From positions 52,651,738 to 52,715,737 of the forward strand of contig CM054115.1 in NCBI GenBank assembly GCA_028673005.1: a stretch of 64,000 bases of DNA, written 5' to 3'. The stretch is from Tanypteryx hageni (lineage: Eukaryota; Arthropoda; Insecta; Odonata; Petaluridae). The first letter of the stretch is position 1. Every line of letters begins with the position of its first letter. Positions 21,906-34,234 of this stretch are shown here, one piece after another. The notes under the pieces were generated by a model. It had not been told where the DNA came from, ran no database searches, and worked only from the letters and a program-made list of their open reading frames with translations. The translations under genes were made by a program, and so were the position numbers.

Positions 21906-24060
21906 CAACCGCGGTAGTCTCGTCGAAGGACACGTCTAGGTGTCATCTCGGACTTCTCCCCTCGATCATCTGCAGAGGGGAGGGCAGCACCTGGGGTTCC
22001 ACATGTCGCGGAGGTCACGGGCCTTTTCGCTTGACCATCTCGCGTTCATTCATTCCATCCAGTCGAAACTCTTTTCAAGAGGGTAAGCGGCGCCATTAAC
22101 TCCCTCCAAGGGCACGACGAGTTGGAAGCCCCGCAAATGACAAGGAGCATACGTCGGTTAAGAGTGGCTCCACGTGATGATATTTCGTGTGTGTGTCGGT
22201 GGGGGGAAGTGAGAGGAGGAGCAGAACTGTGAGTGAACACGTCCATAGTTCCGTTAGAGACGCTGCCGTATGTACACAGCTCCTTTTCATTCCACTGAAA
22301 AAGAGTGGCTGTATCTCATTCGAGGTTTATTTTTTTGCCGTCGTCCGCTTTCTTCTGTCGAAATTGCTTCGAGGCTCCGCCTCATCGTAAGCTTTCGTCT
22401 GGGTGACCTCCTCCGAATCTTGGGCCATAGTCATGCGTGTGCTGCAGTCCAAGGAATACGACAAACCTCCCTTCGGTTTCGTTTTCAGGCTCCTGGTTCT
22501 TTTCGAAAAAATGTGAGTAATGCTTGTATTTTCTAACAAAATTTTCCTCGGCGAATGTTTCCTTTATTCTCTCTCTCCTTTCTATTCTTATTGCGCGAAA
22601 CTCTCTTTTGAGAGCCTCTCTGTTGTTCCCGTAACACGCCACCTTTTATTTTTTGCGCTCGGAAAGTTTTTTTACTCCCCCCTGACTAGGTTTTTGTTTC
22701 AATCTTCTTTTTTTTATTTTTCTCGGCGTAACGAGGATATTTATTTCCCGCAGGACTTGTTCACGTTCGTAATCGCTGCTTTTTTTCTTTGGTTTTGAAG
22801 TGCCCTCTTTCTACTCGCTGTTCCTCGTTCTGTTTTTTTTATTAATTTATGCAAGTTTGCAATTATTTTTGCGTCAAACGCGATGCTAACTGCAATTCGC
22901 GGTGTTTACTACGCCCATTCCCCGCTTTGTACGGTGCATGCGTTCCCGAAAAAGACTTTGTAAAGCGAAATCTTGCTAAGTGGGATGGATAGTTTTCGCC
23001 ATAGAAACACGTGAGGTTACATTTGATCGGCGACTTGAGTTCAACATGCGGCAATTTAGTTATGCAATTTTCATTCAGAATTGCTTCCTTAATTCATATT
23101 TGTTACCTCTTGAATCTAACTTAAACATTTTGTGATTTTTGCAATGCTTGAAGACAGTTTCAAAACCGTGCTAAAGTGAAAGCGCGTAACGCGAAATCGT
23201 GCTGCTCGAGGAACGGGTGTACTGGGAGAATGTCGAAAACGTCGTGTTTTTTTCGCTAATCTATTTAGTTTTCCTGTAGAAGAGACCTTGCCGGCCTCAG
23301 GTTTACCAGTCTCTCGGCTTAAGTGCCTCCGGTGGGAGTTTAAGTGTTGCCTTCTTCTTTTCCTCATCTTTGGATCACTGAAGACGACTATTTCTTGGGA
23401 ATCTTGTAATAGAACAATTTAATTAGTATTCGCTTTTTGAACGGCATGTGGATGCAAAATAATATATAAATTTCGCGACCTTTCGTGAGCGTGCTTCAGA
23501 GAATCGCTAATGTAGTTTTTTTCATTTACCTTGCCTTGAATTAGAATAACTGAATTATAAGTTGCGAAGTGTTGTTGGAGAATAGAGCTCTTTCTTCGTT
23601 TATTAGGTTTCCTATTCTGCTAGAGGGCGGCGTTGTGAAGACGTTTCTCTGTCGCGGAGTGACTTCGATTTTCCTACCAGTGACATAAATTTCTCCGAGG
23701 ACGACTTCTGACGTTCGGTTAATTGATATCGTACACGTAGATAATTCTGGATTCGACTTTTTCTAATTTTGGCTGAATGCAGGAATGATAATAATGCTCT
23801 TTGCGATTAGGCGAAATTCATTATTGACACAATACGAGCTGTCTTTGCAATGGATTTTAAGTTATAAAACTTGTGATGTAACTGATTCGTTTTTTTTACG
23901 AAATGGCCTTCTGTAAAGGCTTTGCATTGCGTGAAAGATACAGTGATCGTCATGTTAAAGTGGTCGCAAAATAATCAATCCTCCTCCCCCGTCATAGAGA
24001 ATAAACAGTTTAAATACTTGGTACTTTTTCCACAATTTTAATTTATTAGTAATTCACGGC
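21906..24060. other. Unassigned DNA, 2.2 kb
   Basis: No gene or element boundary recognised. Several 80-100 codon frames overlap each other in different frames without family signal. A stretch near 22870-23050 resembles a decayed MITE (words cgcgg, aaagcgaaat) but cannot be delimited. Confidence 0.45.
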
Positions 24061-24096
24061 CATGGTTTCGCTACACAGTAGCATCATCAGGTGACA
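24061..24096 (-). repeat. Hammerhead-like core repeat (CTGATGA-hairpin-GAAAC)
   Basis: Minus strand: CTGATGA (24090-24084), a perfect GCTAC-TGT-GTAGC hairpin, then GAAAC (24069-24065). This matches the CUGANGA-stem II-GAAA core of hammerhead ribozymes. Stem III and the cleavage site (NUH) are not obvious. Similar strings are widespread in invertebrate repeats, so a repeat fragment is the safe call. Confidence 0.55.
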
Positions 24097-25401
24097 AGAA
24101 CGAGAATACGTCGTAATTGCATAAAGGATAAGTGGTGGTGGTAGAAATGAGGAGGGGCAACAAAGGGGGAGGGGAGAGGGATGTGTGAGGGAGGTGGAAG
24201 TTAGTTACGGGTAAACCCAACGGGAGGAATGGAGAGGGTAAGAGGACCGGATATTCTTCCGAGCGTATTTTGAAATTTCTTCCTGTTTGCCCTATGCAAG
24301 TCGCGGTTTAATTCACCGCTGGCGAATGTTTATCGCGTTCACTGTAAATTCTTCATGATGAATTATTCGGAGGTTAAGCGATCTGCTCATTGTCCGAGGC
24401 AAATAAGTATTCACGCGATGTACCCCAAGGTATCCTCCTATCCCCCCCAGCAGCCCTTGTTGTTATAAACTCTCCGGTGCATGTGACGTAACGATCTATA
24501 TAGGTCGTTGTTTTCCCTAGGGCGCGATATCCGCCGCAGCCCATCTCAGCCCCCATCCTTTCCCTTCACCGTAAAGGAATGTATGCATCCCTCCTCCCCC
24601 TAGCGTCACGTCTTTGCTCTGCCGTTTCATTTATCTCATCTCGCCGGCTTCTATTATCCTGTGTTCAGATGTCTTGCCAAGTCGGATAAAGGTAATCCAA
24701 TTTACTCTGGAATTTCATTTTTTTCTCTTTTAACTCGAGGTTTCGTATCTAGGAGTATTGCGTAGGGAGAGCACGTCGGGTTCTAAAACGCGATAAGGGT
24801 AGGGAAAAAATGGCGGAGCCGAAAGTTGTCCACAAACACGTCGAAAGGCTATGAACGGCGAGCGCGCGAGGGTCCCTTTTGTTCTCGCTTTGCATTGTTG
24901 GTGTTTTCGACGTTCTTTATTCTTTGTCCCGTTTCGCCCGAATACTCGTAGTTGTCCCCCGACTTTCCCGATCGATGTTTCATTTGGCGCAATTTGTCTT
25001 TTAAGGCTGCCTGTATGTGCGCGGCCTTTTCTCCGTGTTCCTTATCCCCCGGCAAAGCATCTCTTTTGATGGCAGCCGTTTATGTTAGTTTTTATGCACA
25101 TATCACGACGTAATGATTTTTTCACCTAAATACTCGGTTTGTATGCGATGACGCCTTTCACATTTTTAAATAAAAGCGTTCTTTTTTCTTATGTACGAAC
25201 GTTTGAGGGAATTCTCCGTCTATTTTCCAAAAGAGATGAAAGATGAAATACGGTTTTAGTGTCAATGTCATGTATGAATAAAATCTGTTTAACGTGTAAA
25301 AATGTCCGGTCGAGTTTGGGACAATAACTGCAAGTTATGTCCATAATTGCGGTGTAGCAGGAAGAAAGTCTAAACGAATGGCATGCCCCCTCCTTTTTTA
25401 G
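24097..25401. other. Unassigned DNA, 1.3 kb
   Basis: No feature recognised. GC is locally higher around 24.4-25.0 kb. Confidence 0.45.
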
Positions 25402-26075
25402 GCGTTCTTTACCAGCGAATAGCGGAACGCCTTATGGGCACGTCTGGTCCGTCCGTCCGTCGTAACTTTCATCTCCTAAACCGCTGAACGGATTTTAATT
25501 TAATTAAGTACGAGTGATCATTATTAAATTTATCGCCCAGTTGTTATGTTCAACTGAATCCGTTAATTAGAACTTCCACTTTACATAATTACTTTAATAA
25601 ACTTATACTCGTATCTCGTTAAATGGCATCAGTCAAGCAACAATGAAACACCAAAGTTTTCTCTCTCTACCTCTTATATGATCTGTAAGGTATAGATTAC
25701 AAAATTTATTCGGATAGCGAACAACATTTACTACAAGAAAGTCCGCGAGGCCATGTACGAGTACTTACGAGTTATAGTTTTGGAGATAGAAATTCTAGAA
25801 AATCCCGCGTAAAACATCGCATATTTTGTTTACATCGATCTCTAAGACAGTTCTCTCGGCAAACAACAATTAAAATCCATATTTTTCTATCCCACGCGCT
25901 TGTATGATCTGTGAGGTATAGTTTCAAAAAGTTATTCGGATAGAGGACAATATTTATTACAAGATAGTCCCCGAGACCATATAATTACGACTTATAGTTT
26001 CGGGGATAAAAATTCGAGAATCGCCCAATCTTTCGATACCGTTCCATACGTATTTCCCATTAAGAACGCCTTTGA
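25402..26075. mobile_element. MITE-like element with TIRs and internal duplication
   Basis: Ends are ggcgttcttta and, inverted, ggcgttcttaat. Near the left end lies a GTCCGTCCGTC run with ctcctaaaccgctgaacgg, a motif found in several repeats of this window. The interior contains a diverged direct duplication: 25670-25810 and 25893-26025 both carry tatgatctgt(a/g)aggtatag, ttattcggatag and tagttt. No transposase and no clear TSD. Confidence 0.5.
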
Positions 26076-27653
26076 AATCTCTGTTTATTCCATTAATGTA
26101 GTATACTTTTCCATGTTGTTTAGTCAAATCCATATTTGATCCACCAGTAACGAGCTTGTGCTACAAAAATGTACTTCATTCATCGTGGAGAGAATTTCAG
26201 AAGTGATGACTTTCAAAATTTACCTTGGTGTCTTCTAGATCAGGTTCAATGTGTCATTCTGTAATGGTGCGTTGTAATTTTGGTCATTTTTGTGTTATAG
26301 TTTATAATATATTATTATTTTTGCCACTACCTGTTGTCATTTCATCCATGGCTGTTTATATCTGTTAACTAAATTCTGCTTTTTTCATTGTTCGTCGATT
26401 TGCGCAACTTTCGAGAAGCAGTGTTTCTGATCGAAGTGCTCAAAATTTAACCTTTCGTACATCTTTTACAATACATTTTCAACATTTTAGAGAAAAATTT
26501 TGCCCCTGTAAGGTTGTTTCGTGAAATATTTTCAGAACAAACATAACTATTGCTATTTTTTTTGAGTTTTTATAGAAGTCTAAATAATTTGACTTAAATG
26601 CTCTCATATAAATCGTTTCATGGCGACGATCGTGTTATATAAATGGTGGAAGTTGTCAGAATTCGCTATTATTTATCGTTTTCAACACGGGATACCGCGG
26701 CTTTCAAATCGAAAATTTTCATCTCTCAAATTTTGTCGAAATTGGCTTTAACTTTTCATAAGCCATTTGAAAGGCAGACACGCTCGCGACAGAGATATCG
26801 GGCCTTCGCGATGAGTGGAAACGACCTTTAATAAATTGTACCAACATGCCGAGTGTTAATTACGGTAATGCAAGTGTTTCGAGGTAAAAAAACACTCGGT
26901 TACCTGGTAAAAAGTGAAATTTTGTTAAGTAAACAGAGCGTTAGTTTCCTTTTGATATGCCTTTGATATATTAATGCAGAGAAAATAGAACGAAGTCATT
27001 CTTTTTGCGGATAATTTAGTTTCCTACTCGTTTAATGTATTCATTACAGCCGTGGGTGTCAATTACCTCACGACCGGGGTTTTTTTCGTGAATGCAAATT
27101 TGCTCGAATTTTTGTTAAAGCTCCTTTGCCGTGACTAGACACATCTCGATCGTCACTTGTCAATGTTTTTAACAAGTGCGAAAGATGAGTAAATCTTCGT
27201 GCGGGTTACCGCGTTTAGTGATTCGATTGCATTTATTTAGCGATTATAGTTTCACTTGGGCGTCGGTCTGTGCACCTGCTTAAATTGAAATTATGACGAA
27301 ATCGTAAACGATAGAGAGCTGAAACTTAGAATTTAGATTTCTTTACTGCTGCCATTTATTTTTCCTTAGATTTTAGTTTTTTTAAATACACAGGGTCGAA
27401 TAGGAGGCTCCTTTAATATTTTTAATATCTCCGAAGATATAAAAGATGGAATCCTGAAATTTTGAGCGTACATTTTGACGTTGATGTCACTTACTAACGA
27501 GGATCTAGTGGACGAATATATGGTGATATACTCTCATAAAAATAAGTTAAATTTACGCATATTACAGGTGATCAAATTCCAAATTCTCCTCATTACGTAA
27601 TTAGGTTAATATGAGAAATCTTCTTAGCGAAATAAAACAAAATATGACCGAAT
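26076..27653. other. Unassigned DNA, 1.6 kb
   Basis: No feature recognised; AT-rich. Confidence 0.5.
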
Positions 27654-27657
27654 TTAA

Positions 27658-28897
27658 CCCGAGAAGGGTACACTGTGGCACTTACGGATTTATATTTTGC
27701 GCCTGAGAGATGGCTATGCGTATTAACTTGTCACTTTTAGAGTTCTTTTAGGATCACTTAAAAATGATGTTGACAATTTTTTTGCTTGTGCTTTCTGCAG
27801 CGTCTTCGGAGCGCTGAATACCCCAAGTGTACCGGATTCGTATGTATTTTTTTCGAACCTGTTTCAGTGAACTTTATCATTCACCGTAATTTCCAAATCC
27901 GACGAAAACTATAACTCCACCGATCAGATTAGTACAAAATGCAACATTGAGACACGTTTTTATACATTGCCACGGATGCCGGTATAGTTGTTTACCTCTC
28001 TGAGTGGATACTGTATTTTTTTTAATTTTTAAGACATATTCCTTATTAATGTTGTCTTTATGATAGTAAAACATGATTATAAACAAATTTCACAAAAAAC
28101 TTTTAATCTCACAGTTTGATATGTCGGTCTTCGGCAAGGATGGCTGAATAGGCAAACCCGCACAGCATTTGGCGTTTAAATTTGTTTCCCAGATAATAAA
28201 ATCGAAAGAATTATTGAAAGAAAGCAATCTTACAATTGTAGAAACTTTGAGAAGAAACAAAAGAGAGAATCCTGCAGATTTGATCTCACTAAAGGGACGT
28301 CCAACTGAAACAAGTATTTTTGCTTTCGACAGACTTGATGTGTAGACATATTTGATCAAAGTACCTCAAGAAAGACTAGCTATCTTTTATGGGTTGTTAA
28401 ATGCTGCAGCTATCAATGCATTTGTTATTTTGTCACACAATTATGGCCTGAAAGGCAAATCGAAGCTGACTAGGCATTCTTTCTTGATGAACTTGAGAGA
28501 AGCTATCATCAGGCTCCAGCTCCAAGAATGGCTACAGCTTTGAGAACTTCCCTCCGTAAGTCCATAGATGCACAGCTTCGACTGCCCGAGGTTTCAACGA
28601 GTACTGCAATCAATTTGGAGTCGAGGAGTGGTAGATGCCAGCTATAGGACTGCAAAACTACAGCACGCTGCAAGAGCTGTCAGGAGTTTACTTGCCGGAA
28701 TCATTCGGATATAATTTGCAACAAATGTTTTAAATAATTTCAAAAACTTTTTTTTTTCACTTTTTTGTTTATAAATTAAAAAATACACACATTTGTTTGC
28801 AAACAGTTAATGGCTAAATATATATATTTTCTTCATGGGGTATTCAGTGCCCCAGTGTACCTGAATAAGGTGCCAAAACCTAGTGTACCTTATCAGG
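27658..28897 (+). mobile_element. piggyBac-like element relic
   Basis: Left TTAA (27654-27657), the piggyBac target, precedes an end reading cccgagaagggtacac. The right end, inverted, reads cctgataaggtacac; the expected right TTAA is now taga. GTACACT/AGTGTACC motifs occur again subterminally at about 27828-27836 and 28854-28862, each next to a gaatacccc block in inverted orientation. The element encloses a piggyBac transposase fragment on the plus strand (28190-28550). At about 1.24 kb it is an internally deleted copy. Confidence 0.7.
28190..28550 (+). pseudogene. piggyBac transposase fragment
   Basis: The plus strand reads LTIVETLRRNKRENPADLIS, then KGRPTETSIFAFD, a break, and a 63-codon stretch with ERLAIFYGLLNAAAINAFVI ending KSKLTRHSFLMNLREAI. 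In piggyBac transposases the order TxVGTxRxNKxxIP...SxFxF, then RRWPxxxFYxxLDxAxxNAxV, then R-x-F-L-x-x-L is conserved, and the fragment follows it. The segment between, with the third catalytic Asp and the GGVDTLD motif, appears deleted. Frameshifted and dead. Confidence 0.75.
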
Positions 28898-29468
28898 TAG
28901 AAGACGAAAACACCTCTTTTATCCATGTTCATGCTTAACACTACTCGTTTTCGAATCGTTTGACATTTTTTCGACGGCAAAATCTCGAGATAATCGCTTC
29001 ATCGCGACTCGTACGTTTCGAACTTGACGGGTTTCGTGCGCTGCGTCAGTTTGTTTGCCGCCAAACTTTGTGTTTACCTTTGCCTCGTCGGCATCGCTCC
29101 GCCGTTCCTTTGCTTTATTGGCCAATCTGAATATGGAGAGTTGTATACACGGATTTCTCGTTTATTGCTCGACTGCGAGTTGAGCTCGTTTCGAAATCAT
29201 TGGTTTCCCCTGCGTCTTCCTCTATCCGTCTCCCTATTTCCCTTGACTTCTCTTCCGGTCGACCACGTGTCCGCCGCCCGAGCACATTCGGGAGTATTTG
29301 AAGTCGTTTATCGAAAAAAAGTGTGCTTGTCAGCGCTTTTTTTCTAAATAAATCGCTTATGTATTCGGTTTGTTTGTCTGTCCGTCCGTCCATGTGGGCA
29401 ATATCTCTGGAATTCTGCCACTTGGAGCAGCCAAATTATCAGGATAGTTCGGTCTATGTGAAAGCTAG
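28898..29468. other. Unassigned DNA with GTCC-type repeat motif
   Basis: No gene recognised. At 29360-29420 lies tgtctgtccgtccgtcc followed by atatctctggaattctgcc, one of several such motifs in the window that mark unclassified dispersed repeats. Confidence 0.4.
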
Positions 29469-29655
29469 ACGCAGAGGCGGCCCGAGGAATTTTCGAGATA
29501 TTTACTAAGTACATTTTAATTTATTCATCGCTCTGTAAAGATTATTGATAATGAAAAATTAAAAGGAATGACATCAAGATTCCATCCTTTTCCTCGATAT
29601 AAATTGGTATGCAGTATTTATTCACTTGCAAGTAATACATACATAAATGATCGGG
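29469..29655 (-). mobile_element. hAT MITE fragment, same family as 48122
   Basis: In reverse orientation it shares with 48122-48416 the gaggcggcccgagg end, the aaaaggaat block, and a long match reading gatataaattggta...tattcacttgcaagtaat. One end (gcggcccgagg) is intact; the other is lost, so no TSD can be shown. Confidence 0.65.
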
Positions 29656-30526
29656 ATAGCGAGAAATCTCGGAGAAAATTGGGGAAATAGAAAAAATAAC
29701 GCTTCGCCGTCGCGAATAAAAAATCCTGTGATATTCCGACTGCGGCACTCGCTCTTTCGAAAAAATTCGTAGCGGATGTGGAGGAGGGGGAAGCCGTGCG
29801 TAAAACTGCTTTGTTTTGGTTGGCGGAAACCACCGCACGCGCCACCCTCCTCGTGTGCCGCATGTAAGCTCCCTTACTTTCCCCTTCGAATGTTCGAAGA
29901 GGGAACTTGACAGGGATCACGTGCATAAATCGGAATGGATAGGACGGAAGGCGACCTGGATTGAAATAATCTATCTCAAAGGAGTGGAATTGAAAGTTGG
30001 AAGTTTACCTGAGAAATTATTCGAGCTTTTTCATTCTCACGGTGGTATCTGCAAGGACAAGCTTAAGAAAAATCACTGTGTAAAAAGAATTTAACATGAA
30101 TGTTTTATTCATACACGCCTTATACTGTGGTAGAACTAGAGTAATTTTTAGGTTGGAATGCGCTTGAGAGCAGGTCATGAGCGCCGAGAAATATCATTCT
30201 TCGACATTTTCTATTTATAAATATTTGTAGACGAATTTAAGAATTTAAATATTTAGAGATACCGAAATTATTTTATTAAGCTGTGTAATATCATTTTGTT
30301 GTAGAAAATTGAAGATTAAAAATAAAGATAACCAAGGCTTTAATCACATAATAAAAGTATTTAAAGCCCCTGCTATTAAATTACGCCACTTTGTTATTTA
30401 GAGCCCCGTCGATGTTATCTTACCTGGAATTACGCTAGTTTGCAAATAATTGGAAGTAGAACAACGTGTAACTTAGAATTATAAATAATAATAATAACAG
30501 CAGGAAAAACGGTAGTAAGTATAGAT
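29656..30526. other. Unassigned DNA
   Basis: No feature recognised. Confidence 0.5.
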
Positions 30527-30963
30527 CAGGGATGGCAAACCTATTTTTGCCCGCGTACCATAACCGCAAAACTTGACTTTCCTTTTCTAACTTACGTGGC
30601 AATGTAAAATACATCACAAGATAAATAATTTGAGGGTTCGACTATGATCATTCATTTTCAGACATAAGAGCTCAGAAAACGATAGACTGGTTATGTAAAA
30701 TGCAATTTTTCATCTAAAAAGACTCACTGTTCCAGATCATTTCTGGTCGAACGACAATTATCGAGCAACAAGCTTCTCGTTCTCGGGGAAATAGTCACTA
30801 TGGTCAGTAATCTTATCAATATAATTGCAATCTCACTAGAAATAGTATTTATATTGTGCAAAAAATAAAAAAATATTAAGGAGACTATAAACAATTCTTT
30901 TCTGTTGCGTGAAAATCTCTTCGCGCGCCAAAAGTGGCACGCATCATTGGTGTGCCATCACTC
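30527..30963. mobile_element. hAT-type MITE, about 437 bp
   Basis: Ends cagggatggcaaacc and, inverted, gagtgatggcacacc. Inside the ends both sides carry complementary blocks (gcgtacc... and ...ggcacgc). Flanks gtatagat and ttatagga share a TATAG core, compatible with an eroded 8-bp TSD. No transposase. Confidence 0.6.
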
Positions 30964-31378
30964 TTATAGGAGATTACGAGAATTGTCATCTACGCATCCT
31001 AGCCGTCCTGCCCCTTCCTATTCATCAACCTACCCTTAACACCGTATACGCTTCCCCGCCTGATCTCGGGCCTTTCCTACCACGCGCTCACAAGCCTGAT
31101 GCCTTCGTGCGGAAAGACCCGAGGTAAGCGAAGTCGTATATGAAGAGAGAAAGAGAGGAAGAGGAAGAGAAGAAATGAGAGAGGAAGGGAGAGAGAAATG
31201 AAACGCGGGCGTGATTGGACGGCAAATGAGTAAATGTTTGGTTTCCCGTGTACCGTCACGTGGATACGCTAACCCGAGCGAATTTTCCGAGCGCGAGGGC
31301 CTTTCCCGATATATGTATAGGAAAACAAACGCGCCCACACGTACACTGTACGTATTCATGCGGTTTTTCCATTACTTT
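30964..31378. other. Unassigned DNA
   Basis: Contains a short purine-rich run (gagagaaagagaggaagagg) near 31146. Nothing else recognised. Confidence 0.5.
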
Positions 31379-31383
31379 CTCTC

Positions 31384-31415
<32 letters not shown>

Positions 31416-31420
31416 CTCTA

Positions 31421-31456
<36 letters not shown>

Positions 31457-31518
31457 TATCTCTCTCTCTCTCTATCTCTCTCTCTCTCTATCTCTCTCCC
31501 TCTCTATCTCTCTCTCTA
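31379..31518. repeat. (CT)n microsatellite
   Basis: About 140 bp of CTCTCT with regular TAT interruptions. The SLSLSISL frames on the plus strand are artefacts. Confidence 0.95.
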
Positions 31519-34234
31519 GAGGGTTCTGCTATCGGGCCTGTTTTATTCCGCGCCGCTTGACATATCGCGTCGCTCGATGGGTCCTCGTGAAGGTGGGTGC
31601 CGGGGGTGGGAGGTTAGAGGGCTCTTTCGTATCGACGGTTTTTTCGCGCGTGGGCGTCGGTTTTAATCTCGCGGCAATACCCCTCGATCCGTCCCTAAAA
31701 AAAATAAAGTCGTCGACGTATAAAAACAAGCAAGGGAAGAATTGCGGAGCATATTGCACGAGACGCTTTATGTCGCCAACGGTTGATCCTAGATCCACTA
31801 AATTCTTACCACGTCTAGCCCTCATATAGGCCGACCCATCCGGAAGGGTTTGGCTTCACCACGTTGAAGGAATACAGAGATACTGCCCGTTCAGACGGAC
31901 GGATAGACAAAGCGAACGCATGACCGAATTAAAAAAAATCACTAAAAATTGAGCTCGTTGTGTCCGCCTAGTCCGCTCGTAGGTGGCGTTCGTCAGCCGA
32001 TCTATTCCCCTTGTGTTTTCTTTCCTCGCGTTGCTGTTCATTTTGTATAGGTCGTTTTTTGTCATTTGCGCGGAAAGCGTGGACGTGGGCGAATTCACGC
32101 CGGCTGTTTCGTTCGATCTCGGGAGAAATCATCGATCGGAAGTTTCCGTTAATTTTCGAACTGTAAAATCGCCGCTGCTGCGAGCTTTCGGACGCTGTTT
32201 CACGGTCTACGGAAGGTTATTTATTCAGCGCTGCGCGATATGGCTCTTTTGCGTCGATGTCGAGTATTTCTGCCTCAATGTGACGCGACAAATGAGGAAT
32301 CTGCAAGCGGTCGCCGGTGTCCGTCCGACCGATGTGACTTCGGCCCGGCGTAAAATCACGCGATTCGGAATTGTTTCCTCCGATGTTCGATGCCGTTTCA
32401 ATTATATACGGCCCGGGAAGCCATCGGCTTCGTCGCGACATACGGGAAACAAAAGAGATTTATTTTTGCCGTAAATTAATACGGCGCTAACCATCGATGC
32501 AGAATTCAATTCGTCCTTCCGTCCTGCTTCTTGAATGATGCATTTCGCCATGCATGCGGTGAAAGGAATTTGCTTTCCACCGTATGCTCGCGTATATGTG
32601 CCCATGTCCATATATATTTATTTATTTTTTCGTTTATTTATCGGAATGCGGCCAACGGCCATGTTTGGTTCACGCTGCTGCCTAAGATGGACGCTTCAGA
32701 TTCCGCCGCTAAATACGGAAGTTGAGTATTTTTTTGTTAAGTGTCGTTTTCGGGAATTGTTTCTCGGCCACGTCGTTCTCCTTATCTCCCTCCTTCCTCA
32801 CGAACGAGTCGAAACTGCACGCGAACCTGACGTAGTAGAAGACGGAGTAATGCGTAGCCTTAAAATAACCTCGCCAAGTGCCCACAGCTGCATTAGCATT
32901 TTGTATTGCTCTCCAGAGTGCATTCGCTCTACGTATCTTTGGGCATCCGCCCAAAGAGATGCCTTACATTGATGCATTCTGGGCTTCTCGTGAGGTTTTT
33001 ACGTGGTATCCGTTAAATTTGTGTATTTCAGCCACTAACGAGGATGGATGTTTTGACTTCACCTGATTGGAACGTGACGTTTTGCGATTATAGATTACCT
33101 TTTCGTGCTCATAGCGAACTATTTACCAGATGATAATACCCTTGAATGTGTAGCTGAATTTGTGCGAACTGGCAACTTGATTCGTTCGAAAAAGAATTTG
33201 GGAGCTTATTTAGAACGTATTTCGTATTGACATTTTTATTTTTTATTCTAAATTTCTTTTTGGTTCCTGAAATTATCGGATCTATAAAATGAATATTCGT
33301 TATATATGTATTCTTCTCTTTTAGAATCGCCCTCGGGTAAATCCTCACTTATGACGACTGCTTTGAAGCCGGAATGTGCATATGATTTTCACAATCTTTT
33401 TATGTTTCTCGGAGCTATCAAATTCATAAGCTGAACTTTGTCCATGTTTTGTTGCGTCCTTATTTTTTTCCTCGTCTAAAATTGAATTTTGAATTGCTGA
33501 CATACTGTACCCTTTTGTTTAAGTGGACGAATTGCCGTTAAATCTGATACTTGATTGCAAATGCAGTCCCATGTCACGAAAACCTTATTGCGTTGGTCGT
33601 TACGCCGTCGCCAGATTTGACGCATGGAAAAAACATTATGTTCGTTTTATGTGGTGTAGCTTCACGTCGTATGTCGATGGAGTTATGCATCTTTTTATAG
33701 CTTATTCCGCATTTTACGCCGATATGGGACTAGGGACGTACTAAAACGAGGCGCTTGCACACACGAAATCCCGTCCGCTCGAATAGCTCCGATACCGTGA
33801 TTGATCGGGTTAGAGACGCCCATTAAAGCTAATCAGGTGAATGACGTCGCACCAAAGGCCAATGAAAAATATATTACTCGCATCCTGGGTGGGATCATAG
33901 GGTCGGGGAAAAAACAGATTGAGCTAAACTCAGCCGGCGTGCATTAGTCGTCTCTATACAGGAAAAGAAGAAAATGGCGTTAGGAGGATATGCCATTTCT
34001 GCTGCCTCGTAATTCCTATACGTTTTAGTTATTATGTTGCCGTTGTGAGGTGGTGTAATTACATGGACGAGAGCGCTCGAGATATATGTTGGAAGGGCTT
34101 CCTCTTGTTTTGAGATACATATTAGGTATCGCTTGTCGTTCGTGTACGTCTGTTTTGCCTTGTCAATTAACAGTTAATTGAAAAGAGAGCTCTAAAACGA
34201 TTACTATGAGTATGTCATGGAATGTTATTTCCAT
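31519..34234. other. Unassigned DNA, 2.7 kb
   Basis: The largest stretch without a recognised repeat. It has open frames of 145 and 163 codons (32535-32972, 31983-32474), but they overlap others in different frames, lack known motifs and have no visible exon context. CpG is fairly frequent from 31.8 to 32.8 kb, so a promoter or conserved non-coding region cannot be excluded. I see no positive evidence for either. Confidence 0.4.

Noticed and set aside
24061..24096. Calling an active hammerhead ribozyme
   Set aside because: Only the core order is present; stems I and III and the cleavage triplet could not be established by eye.
28090..28359. 89-codon minus-strand frame
   Set aside because: It is the shadow of the plus-strand piggyBac transposase fragment.
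31211..31829. 193-codon frame with SLSLSLSI runs
   Set aside because: Runs through a (CT)n microsatellite; flanking residues show no family motif.
31983..32474. 163-codon open frame, the longest without simple repeats
   Set aside because: No recognised motif, no start context or splice pattern I could defend, and overlapping frames of similar size on the other strand.
33523..33744. 73-codon frame with several C and W residues
   Set aside because: Considered as a small cysteine-containing peptide, but there is no signal peptide or regular cysteine spacing.
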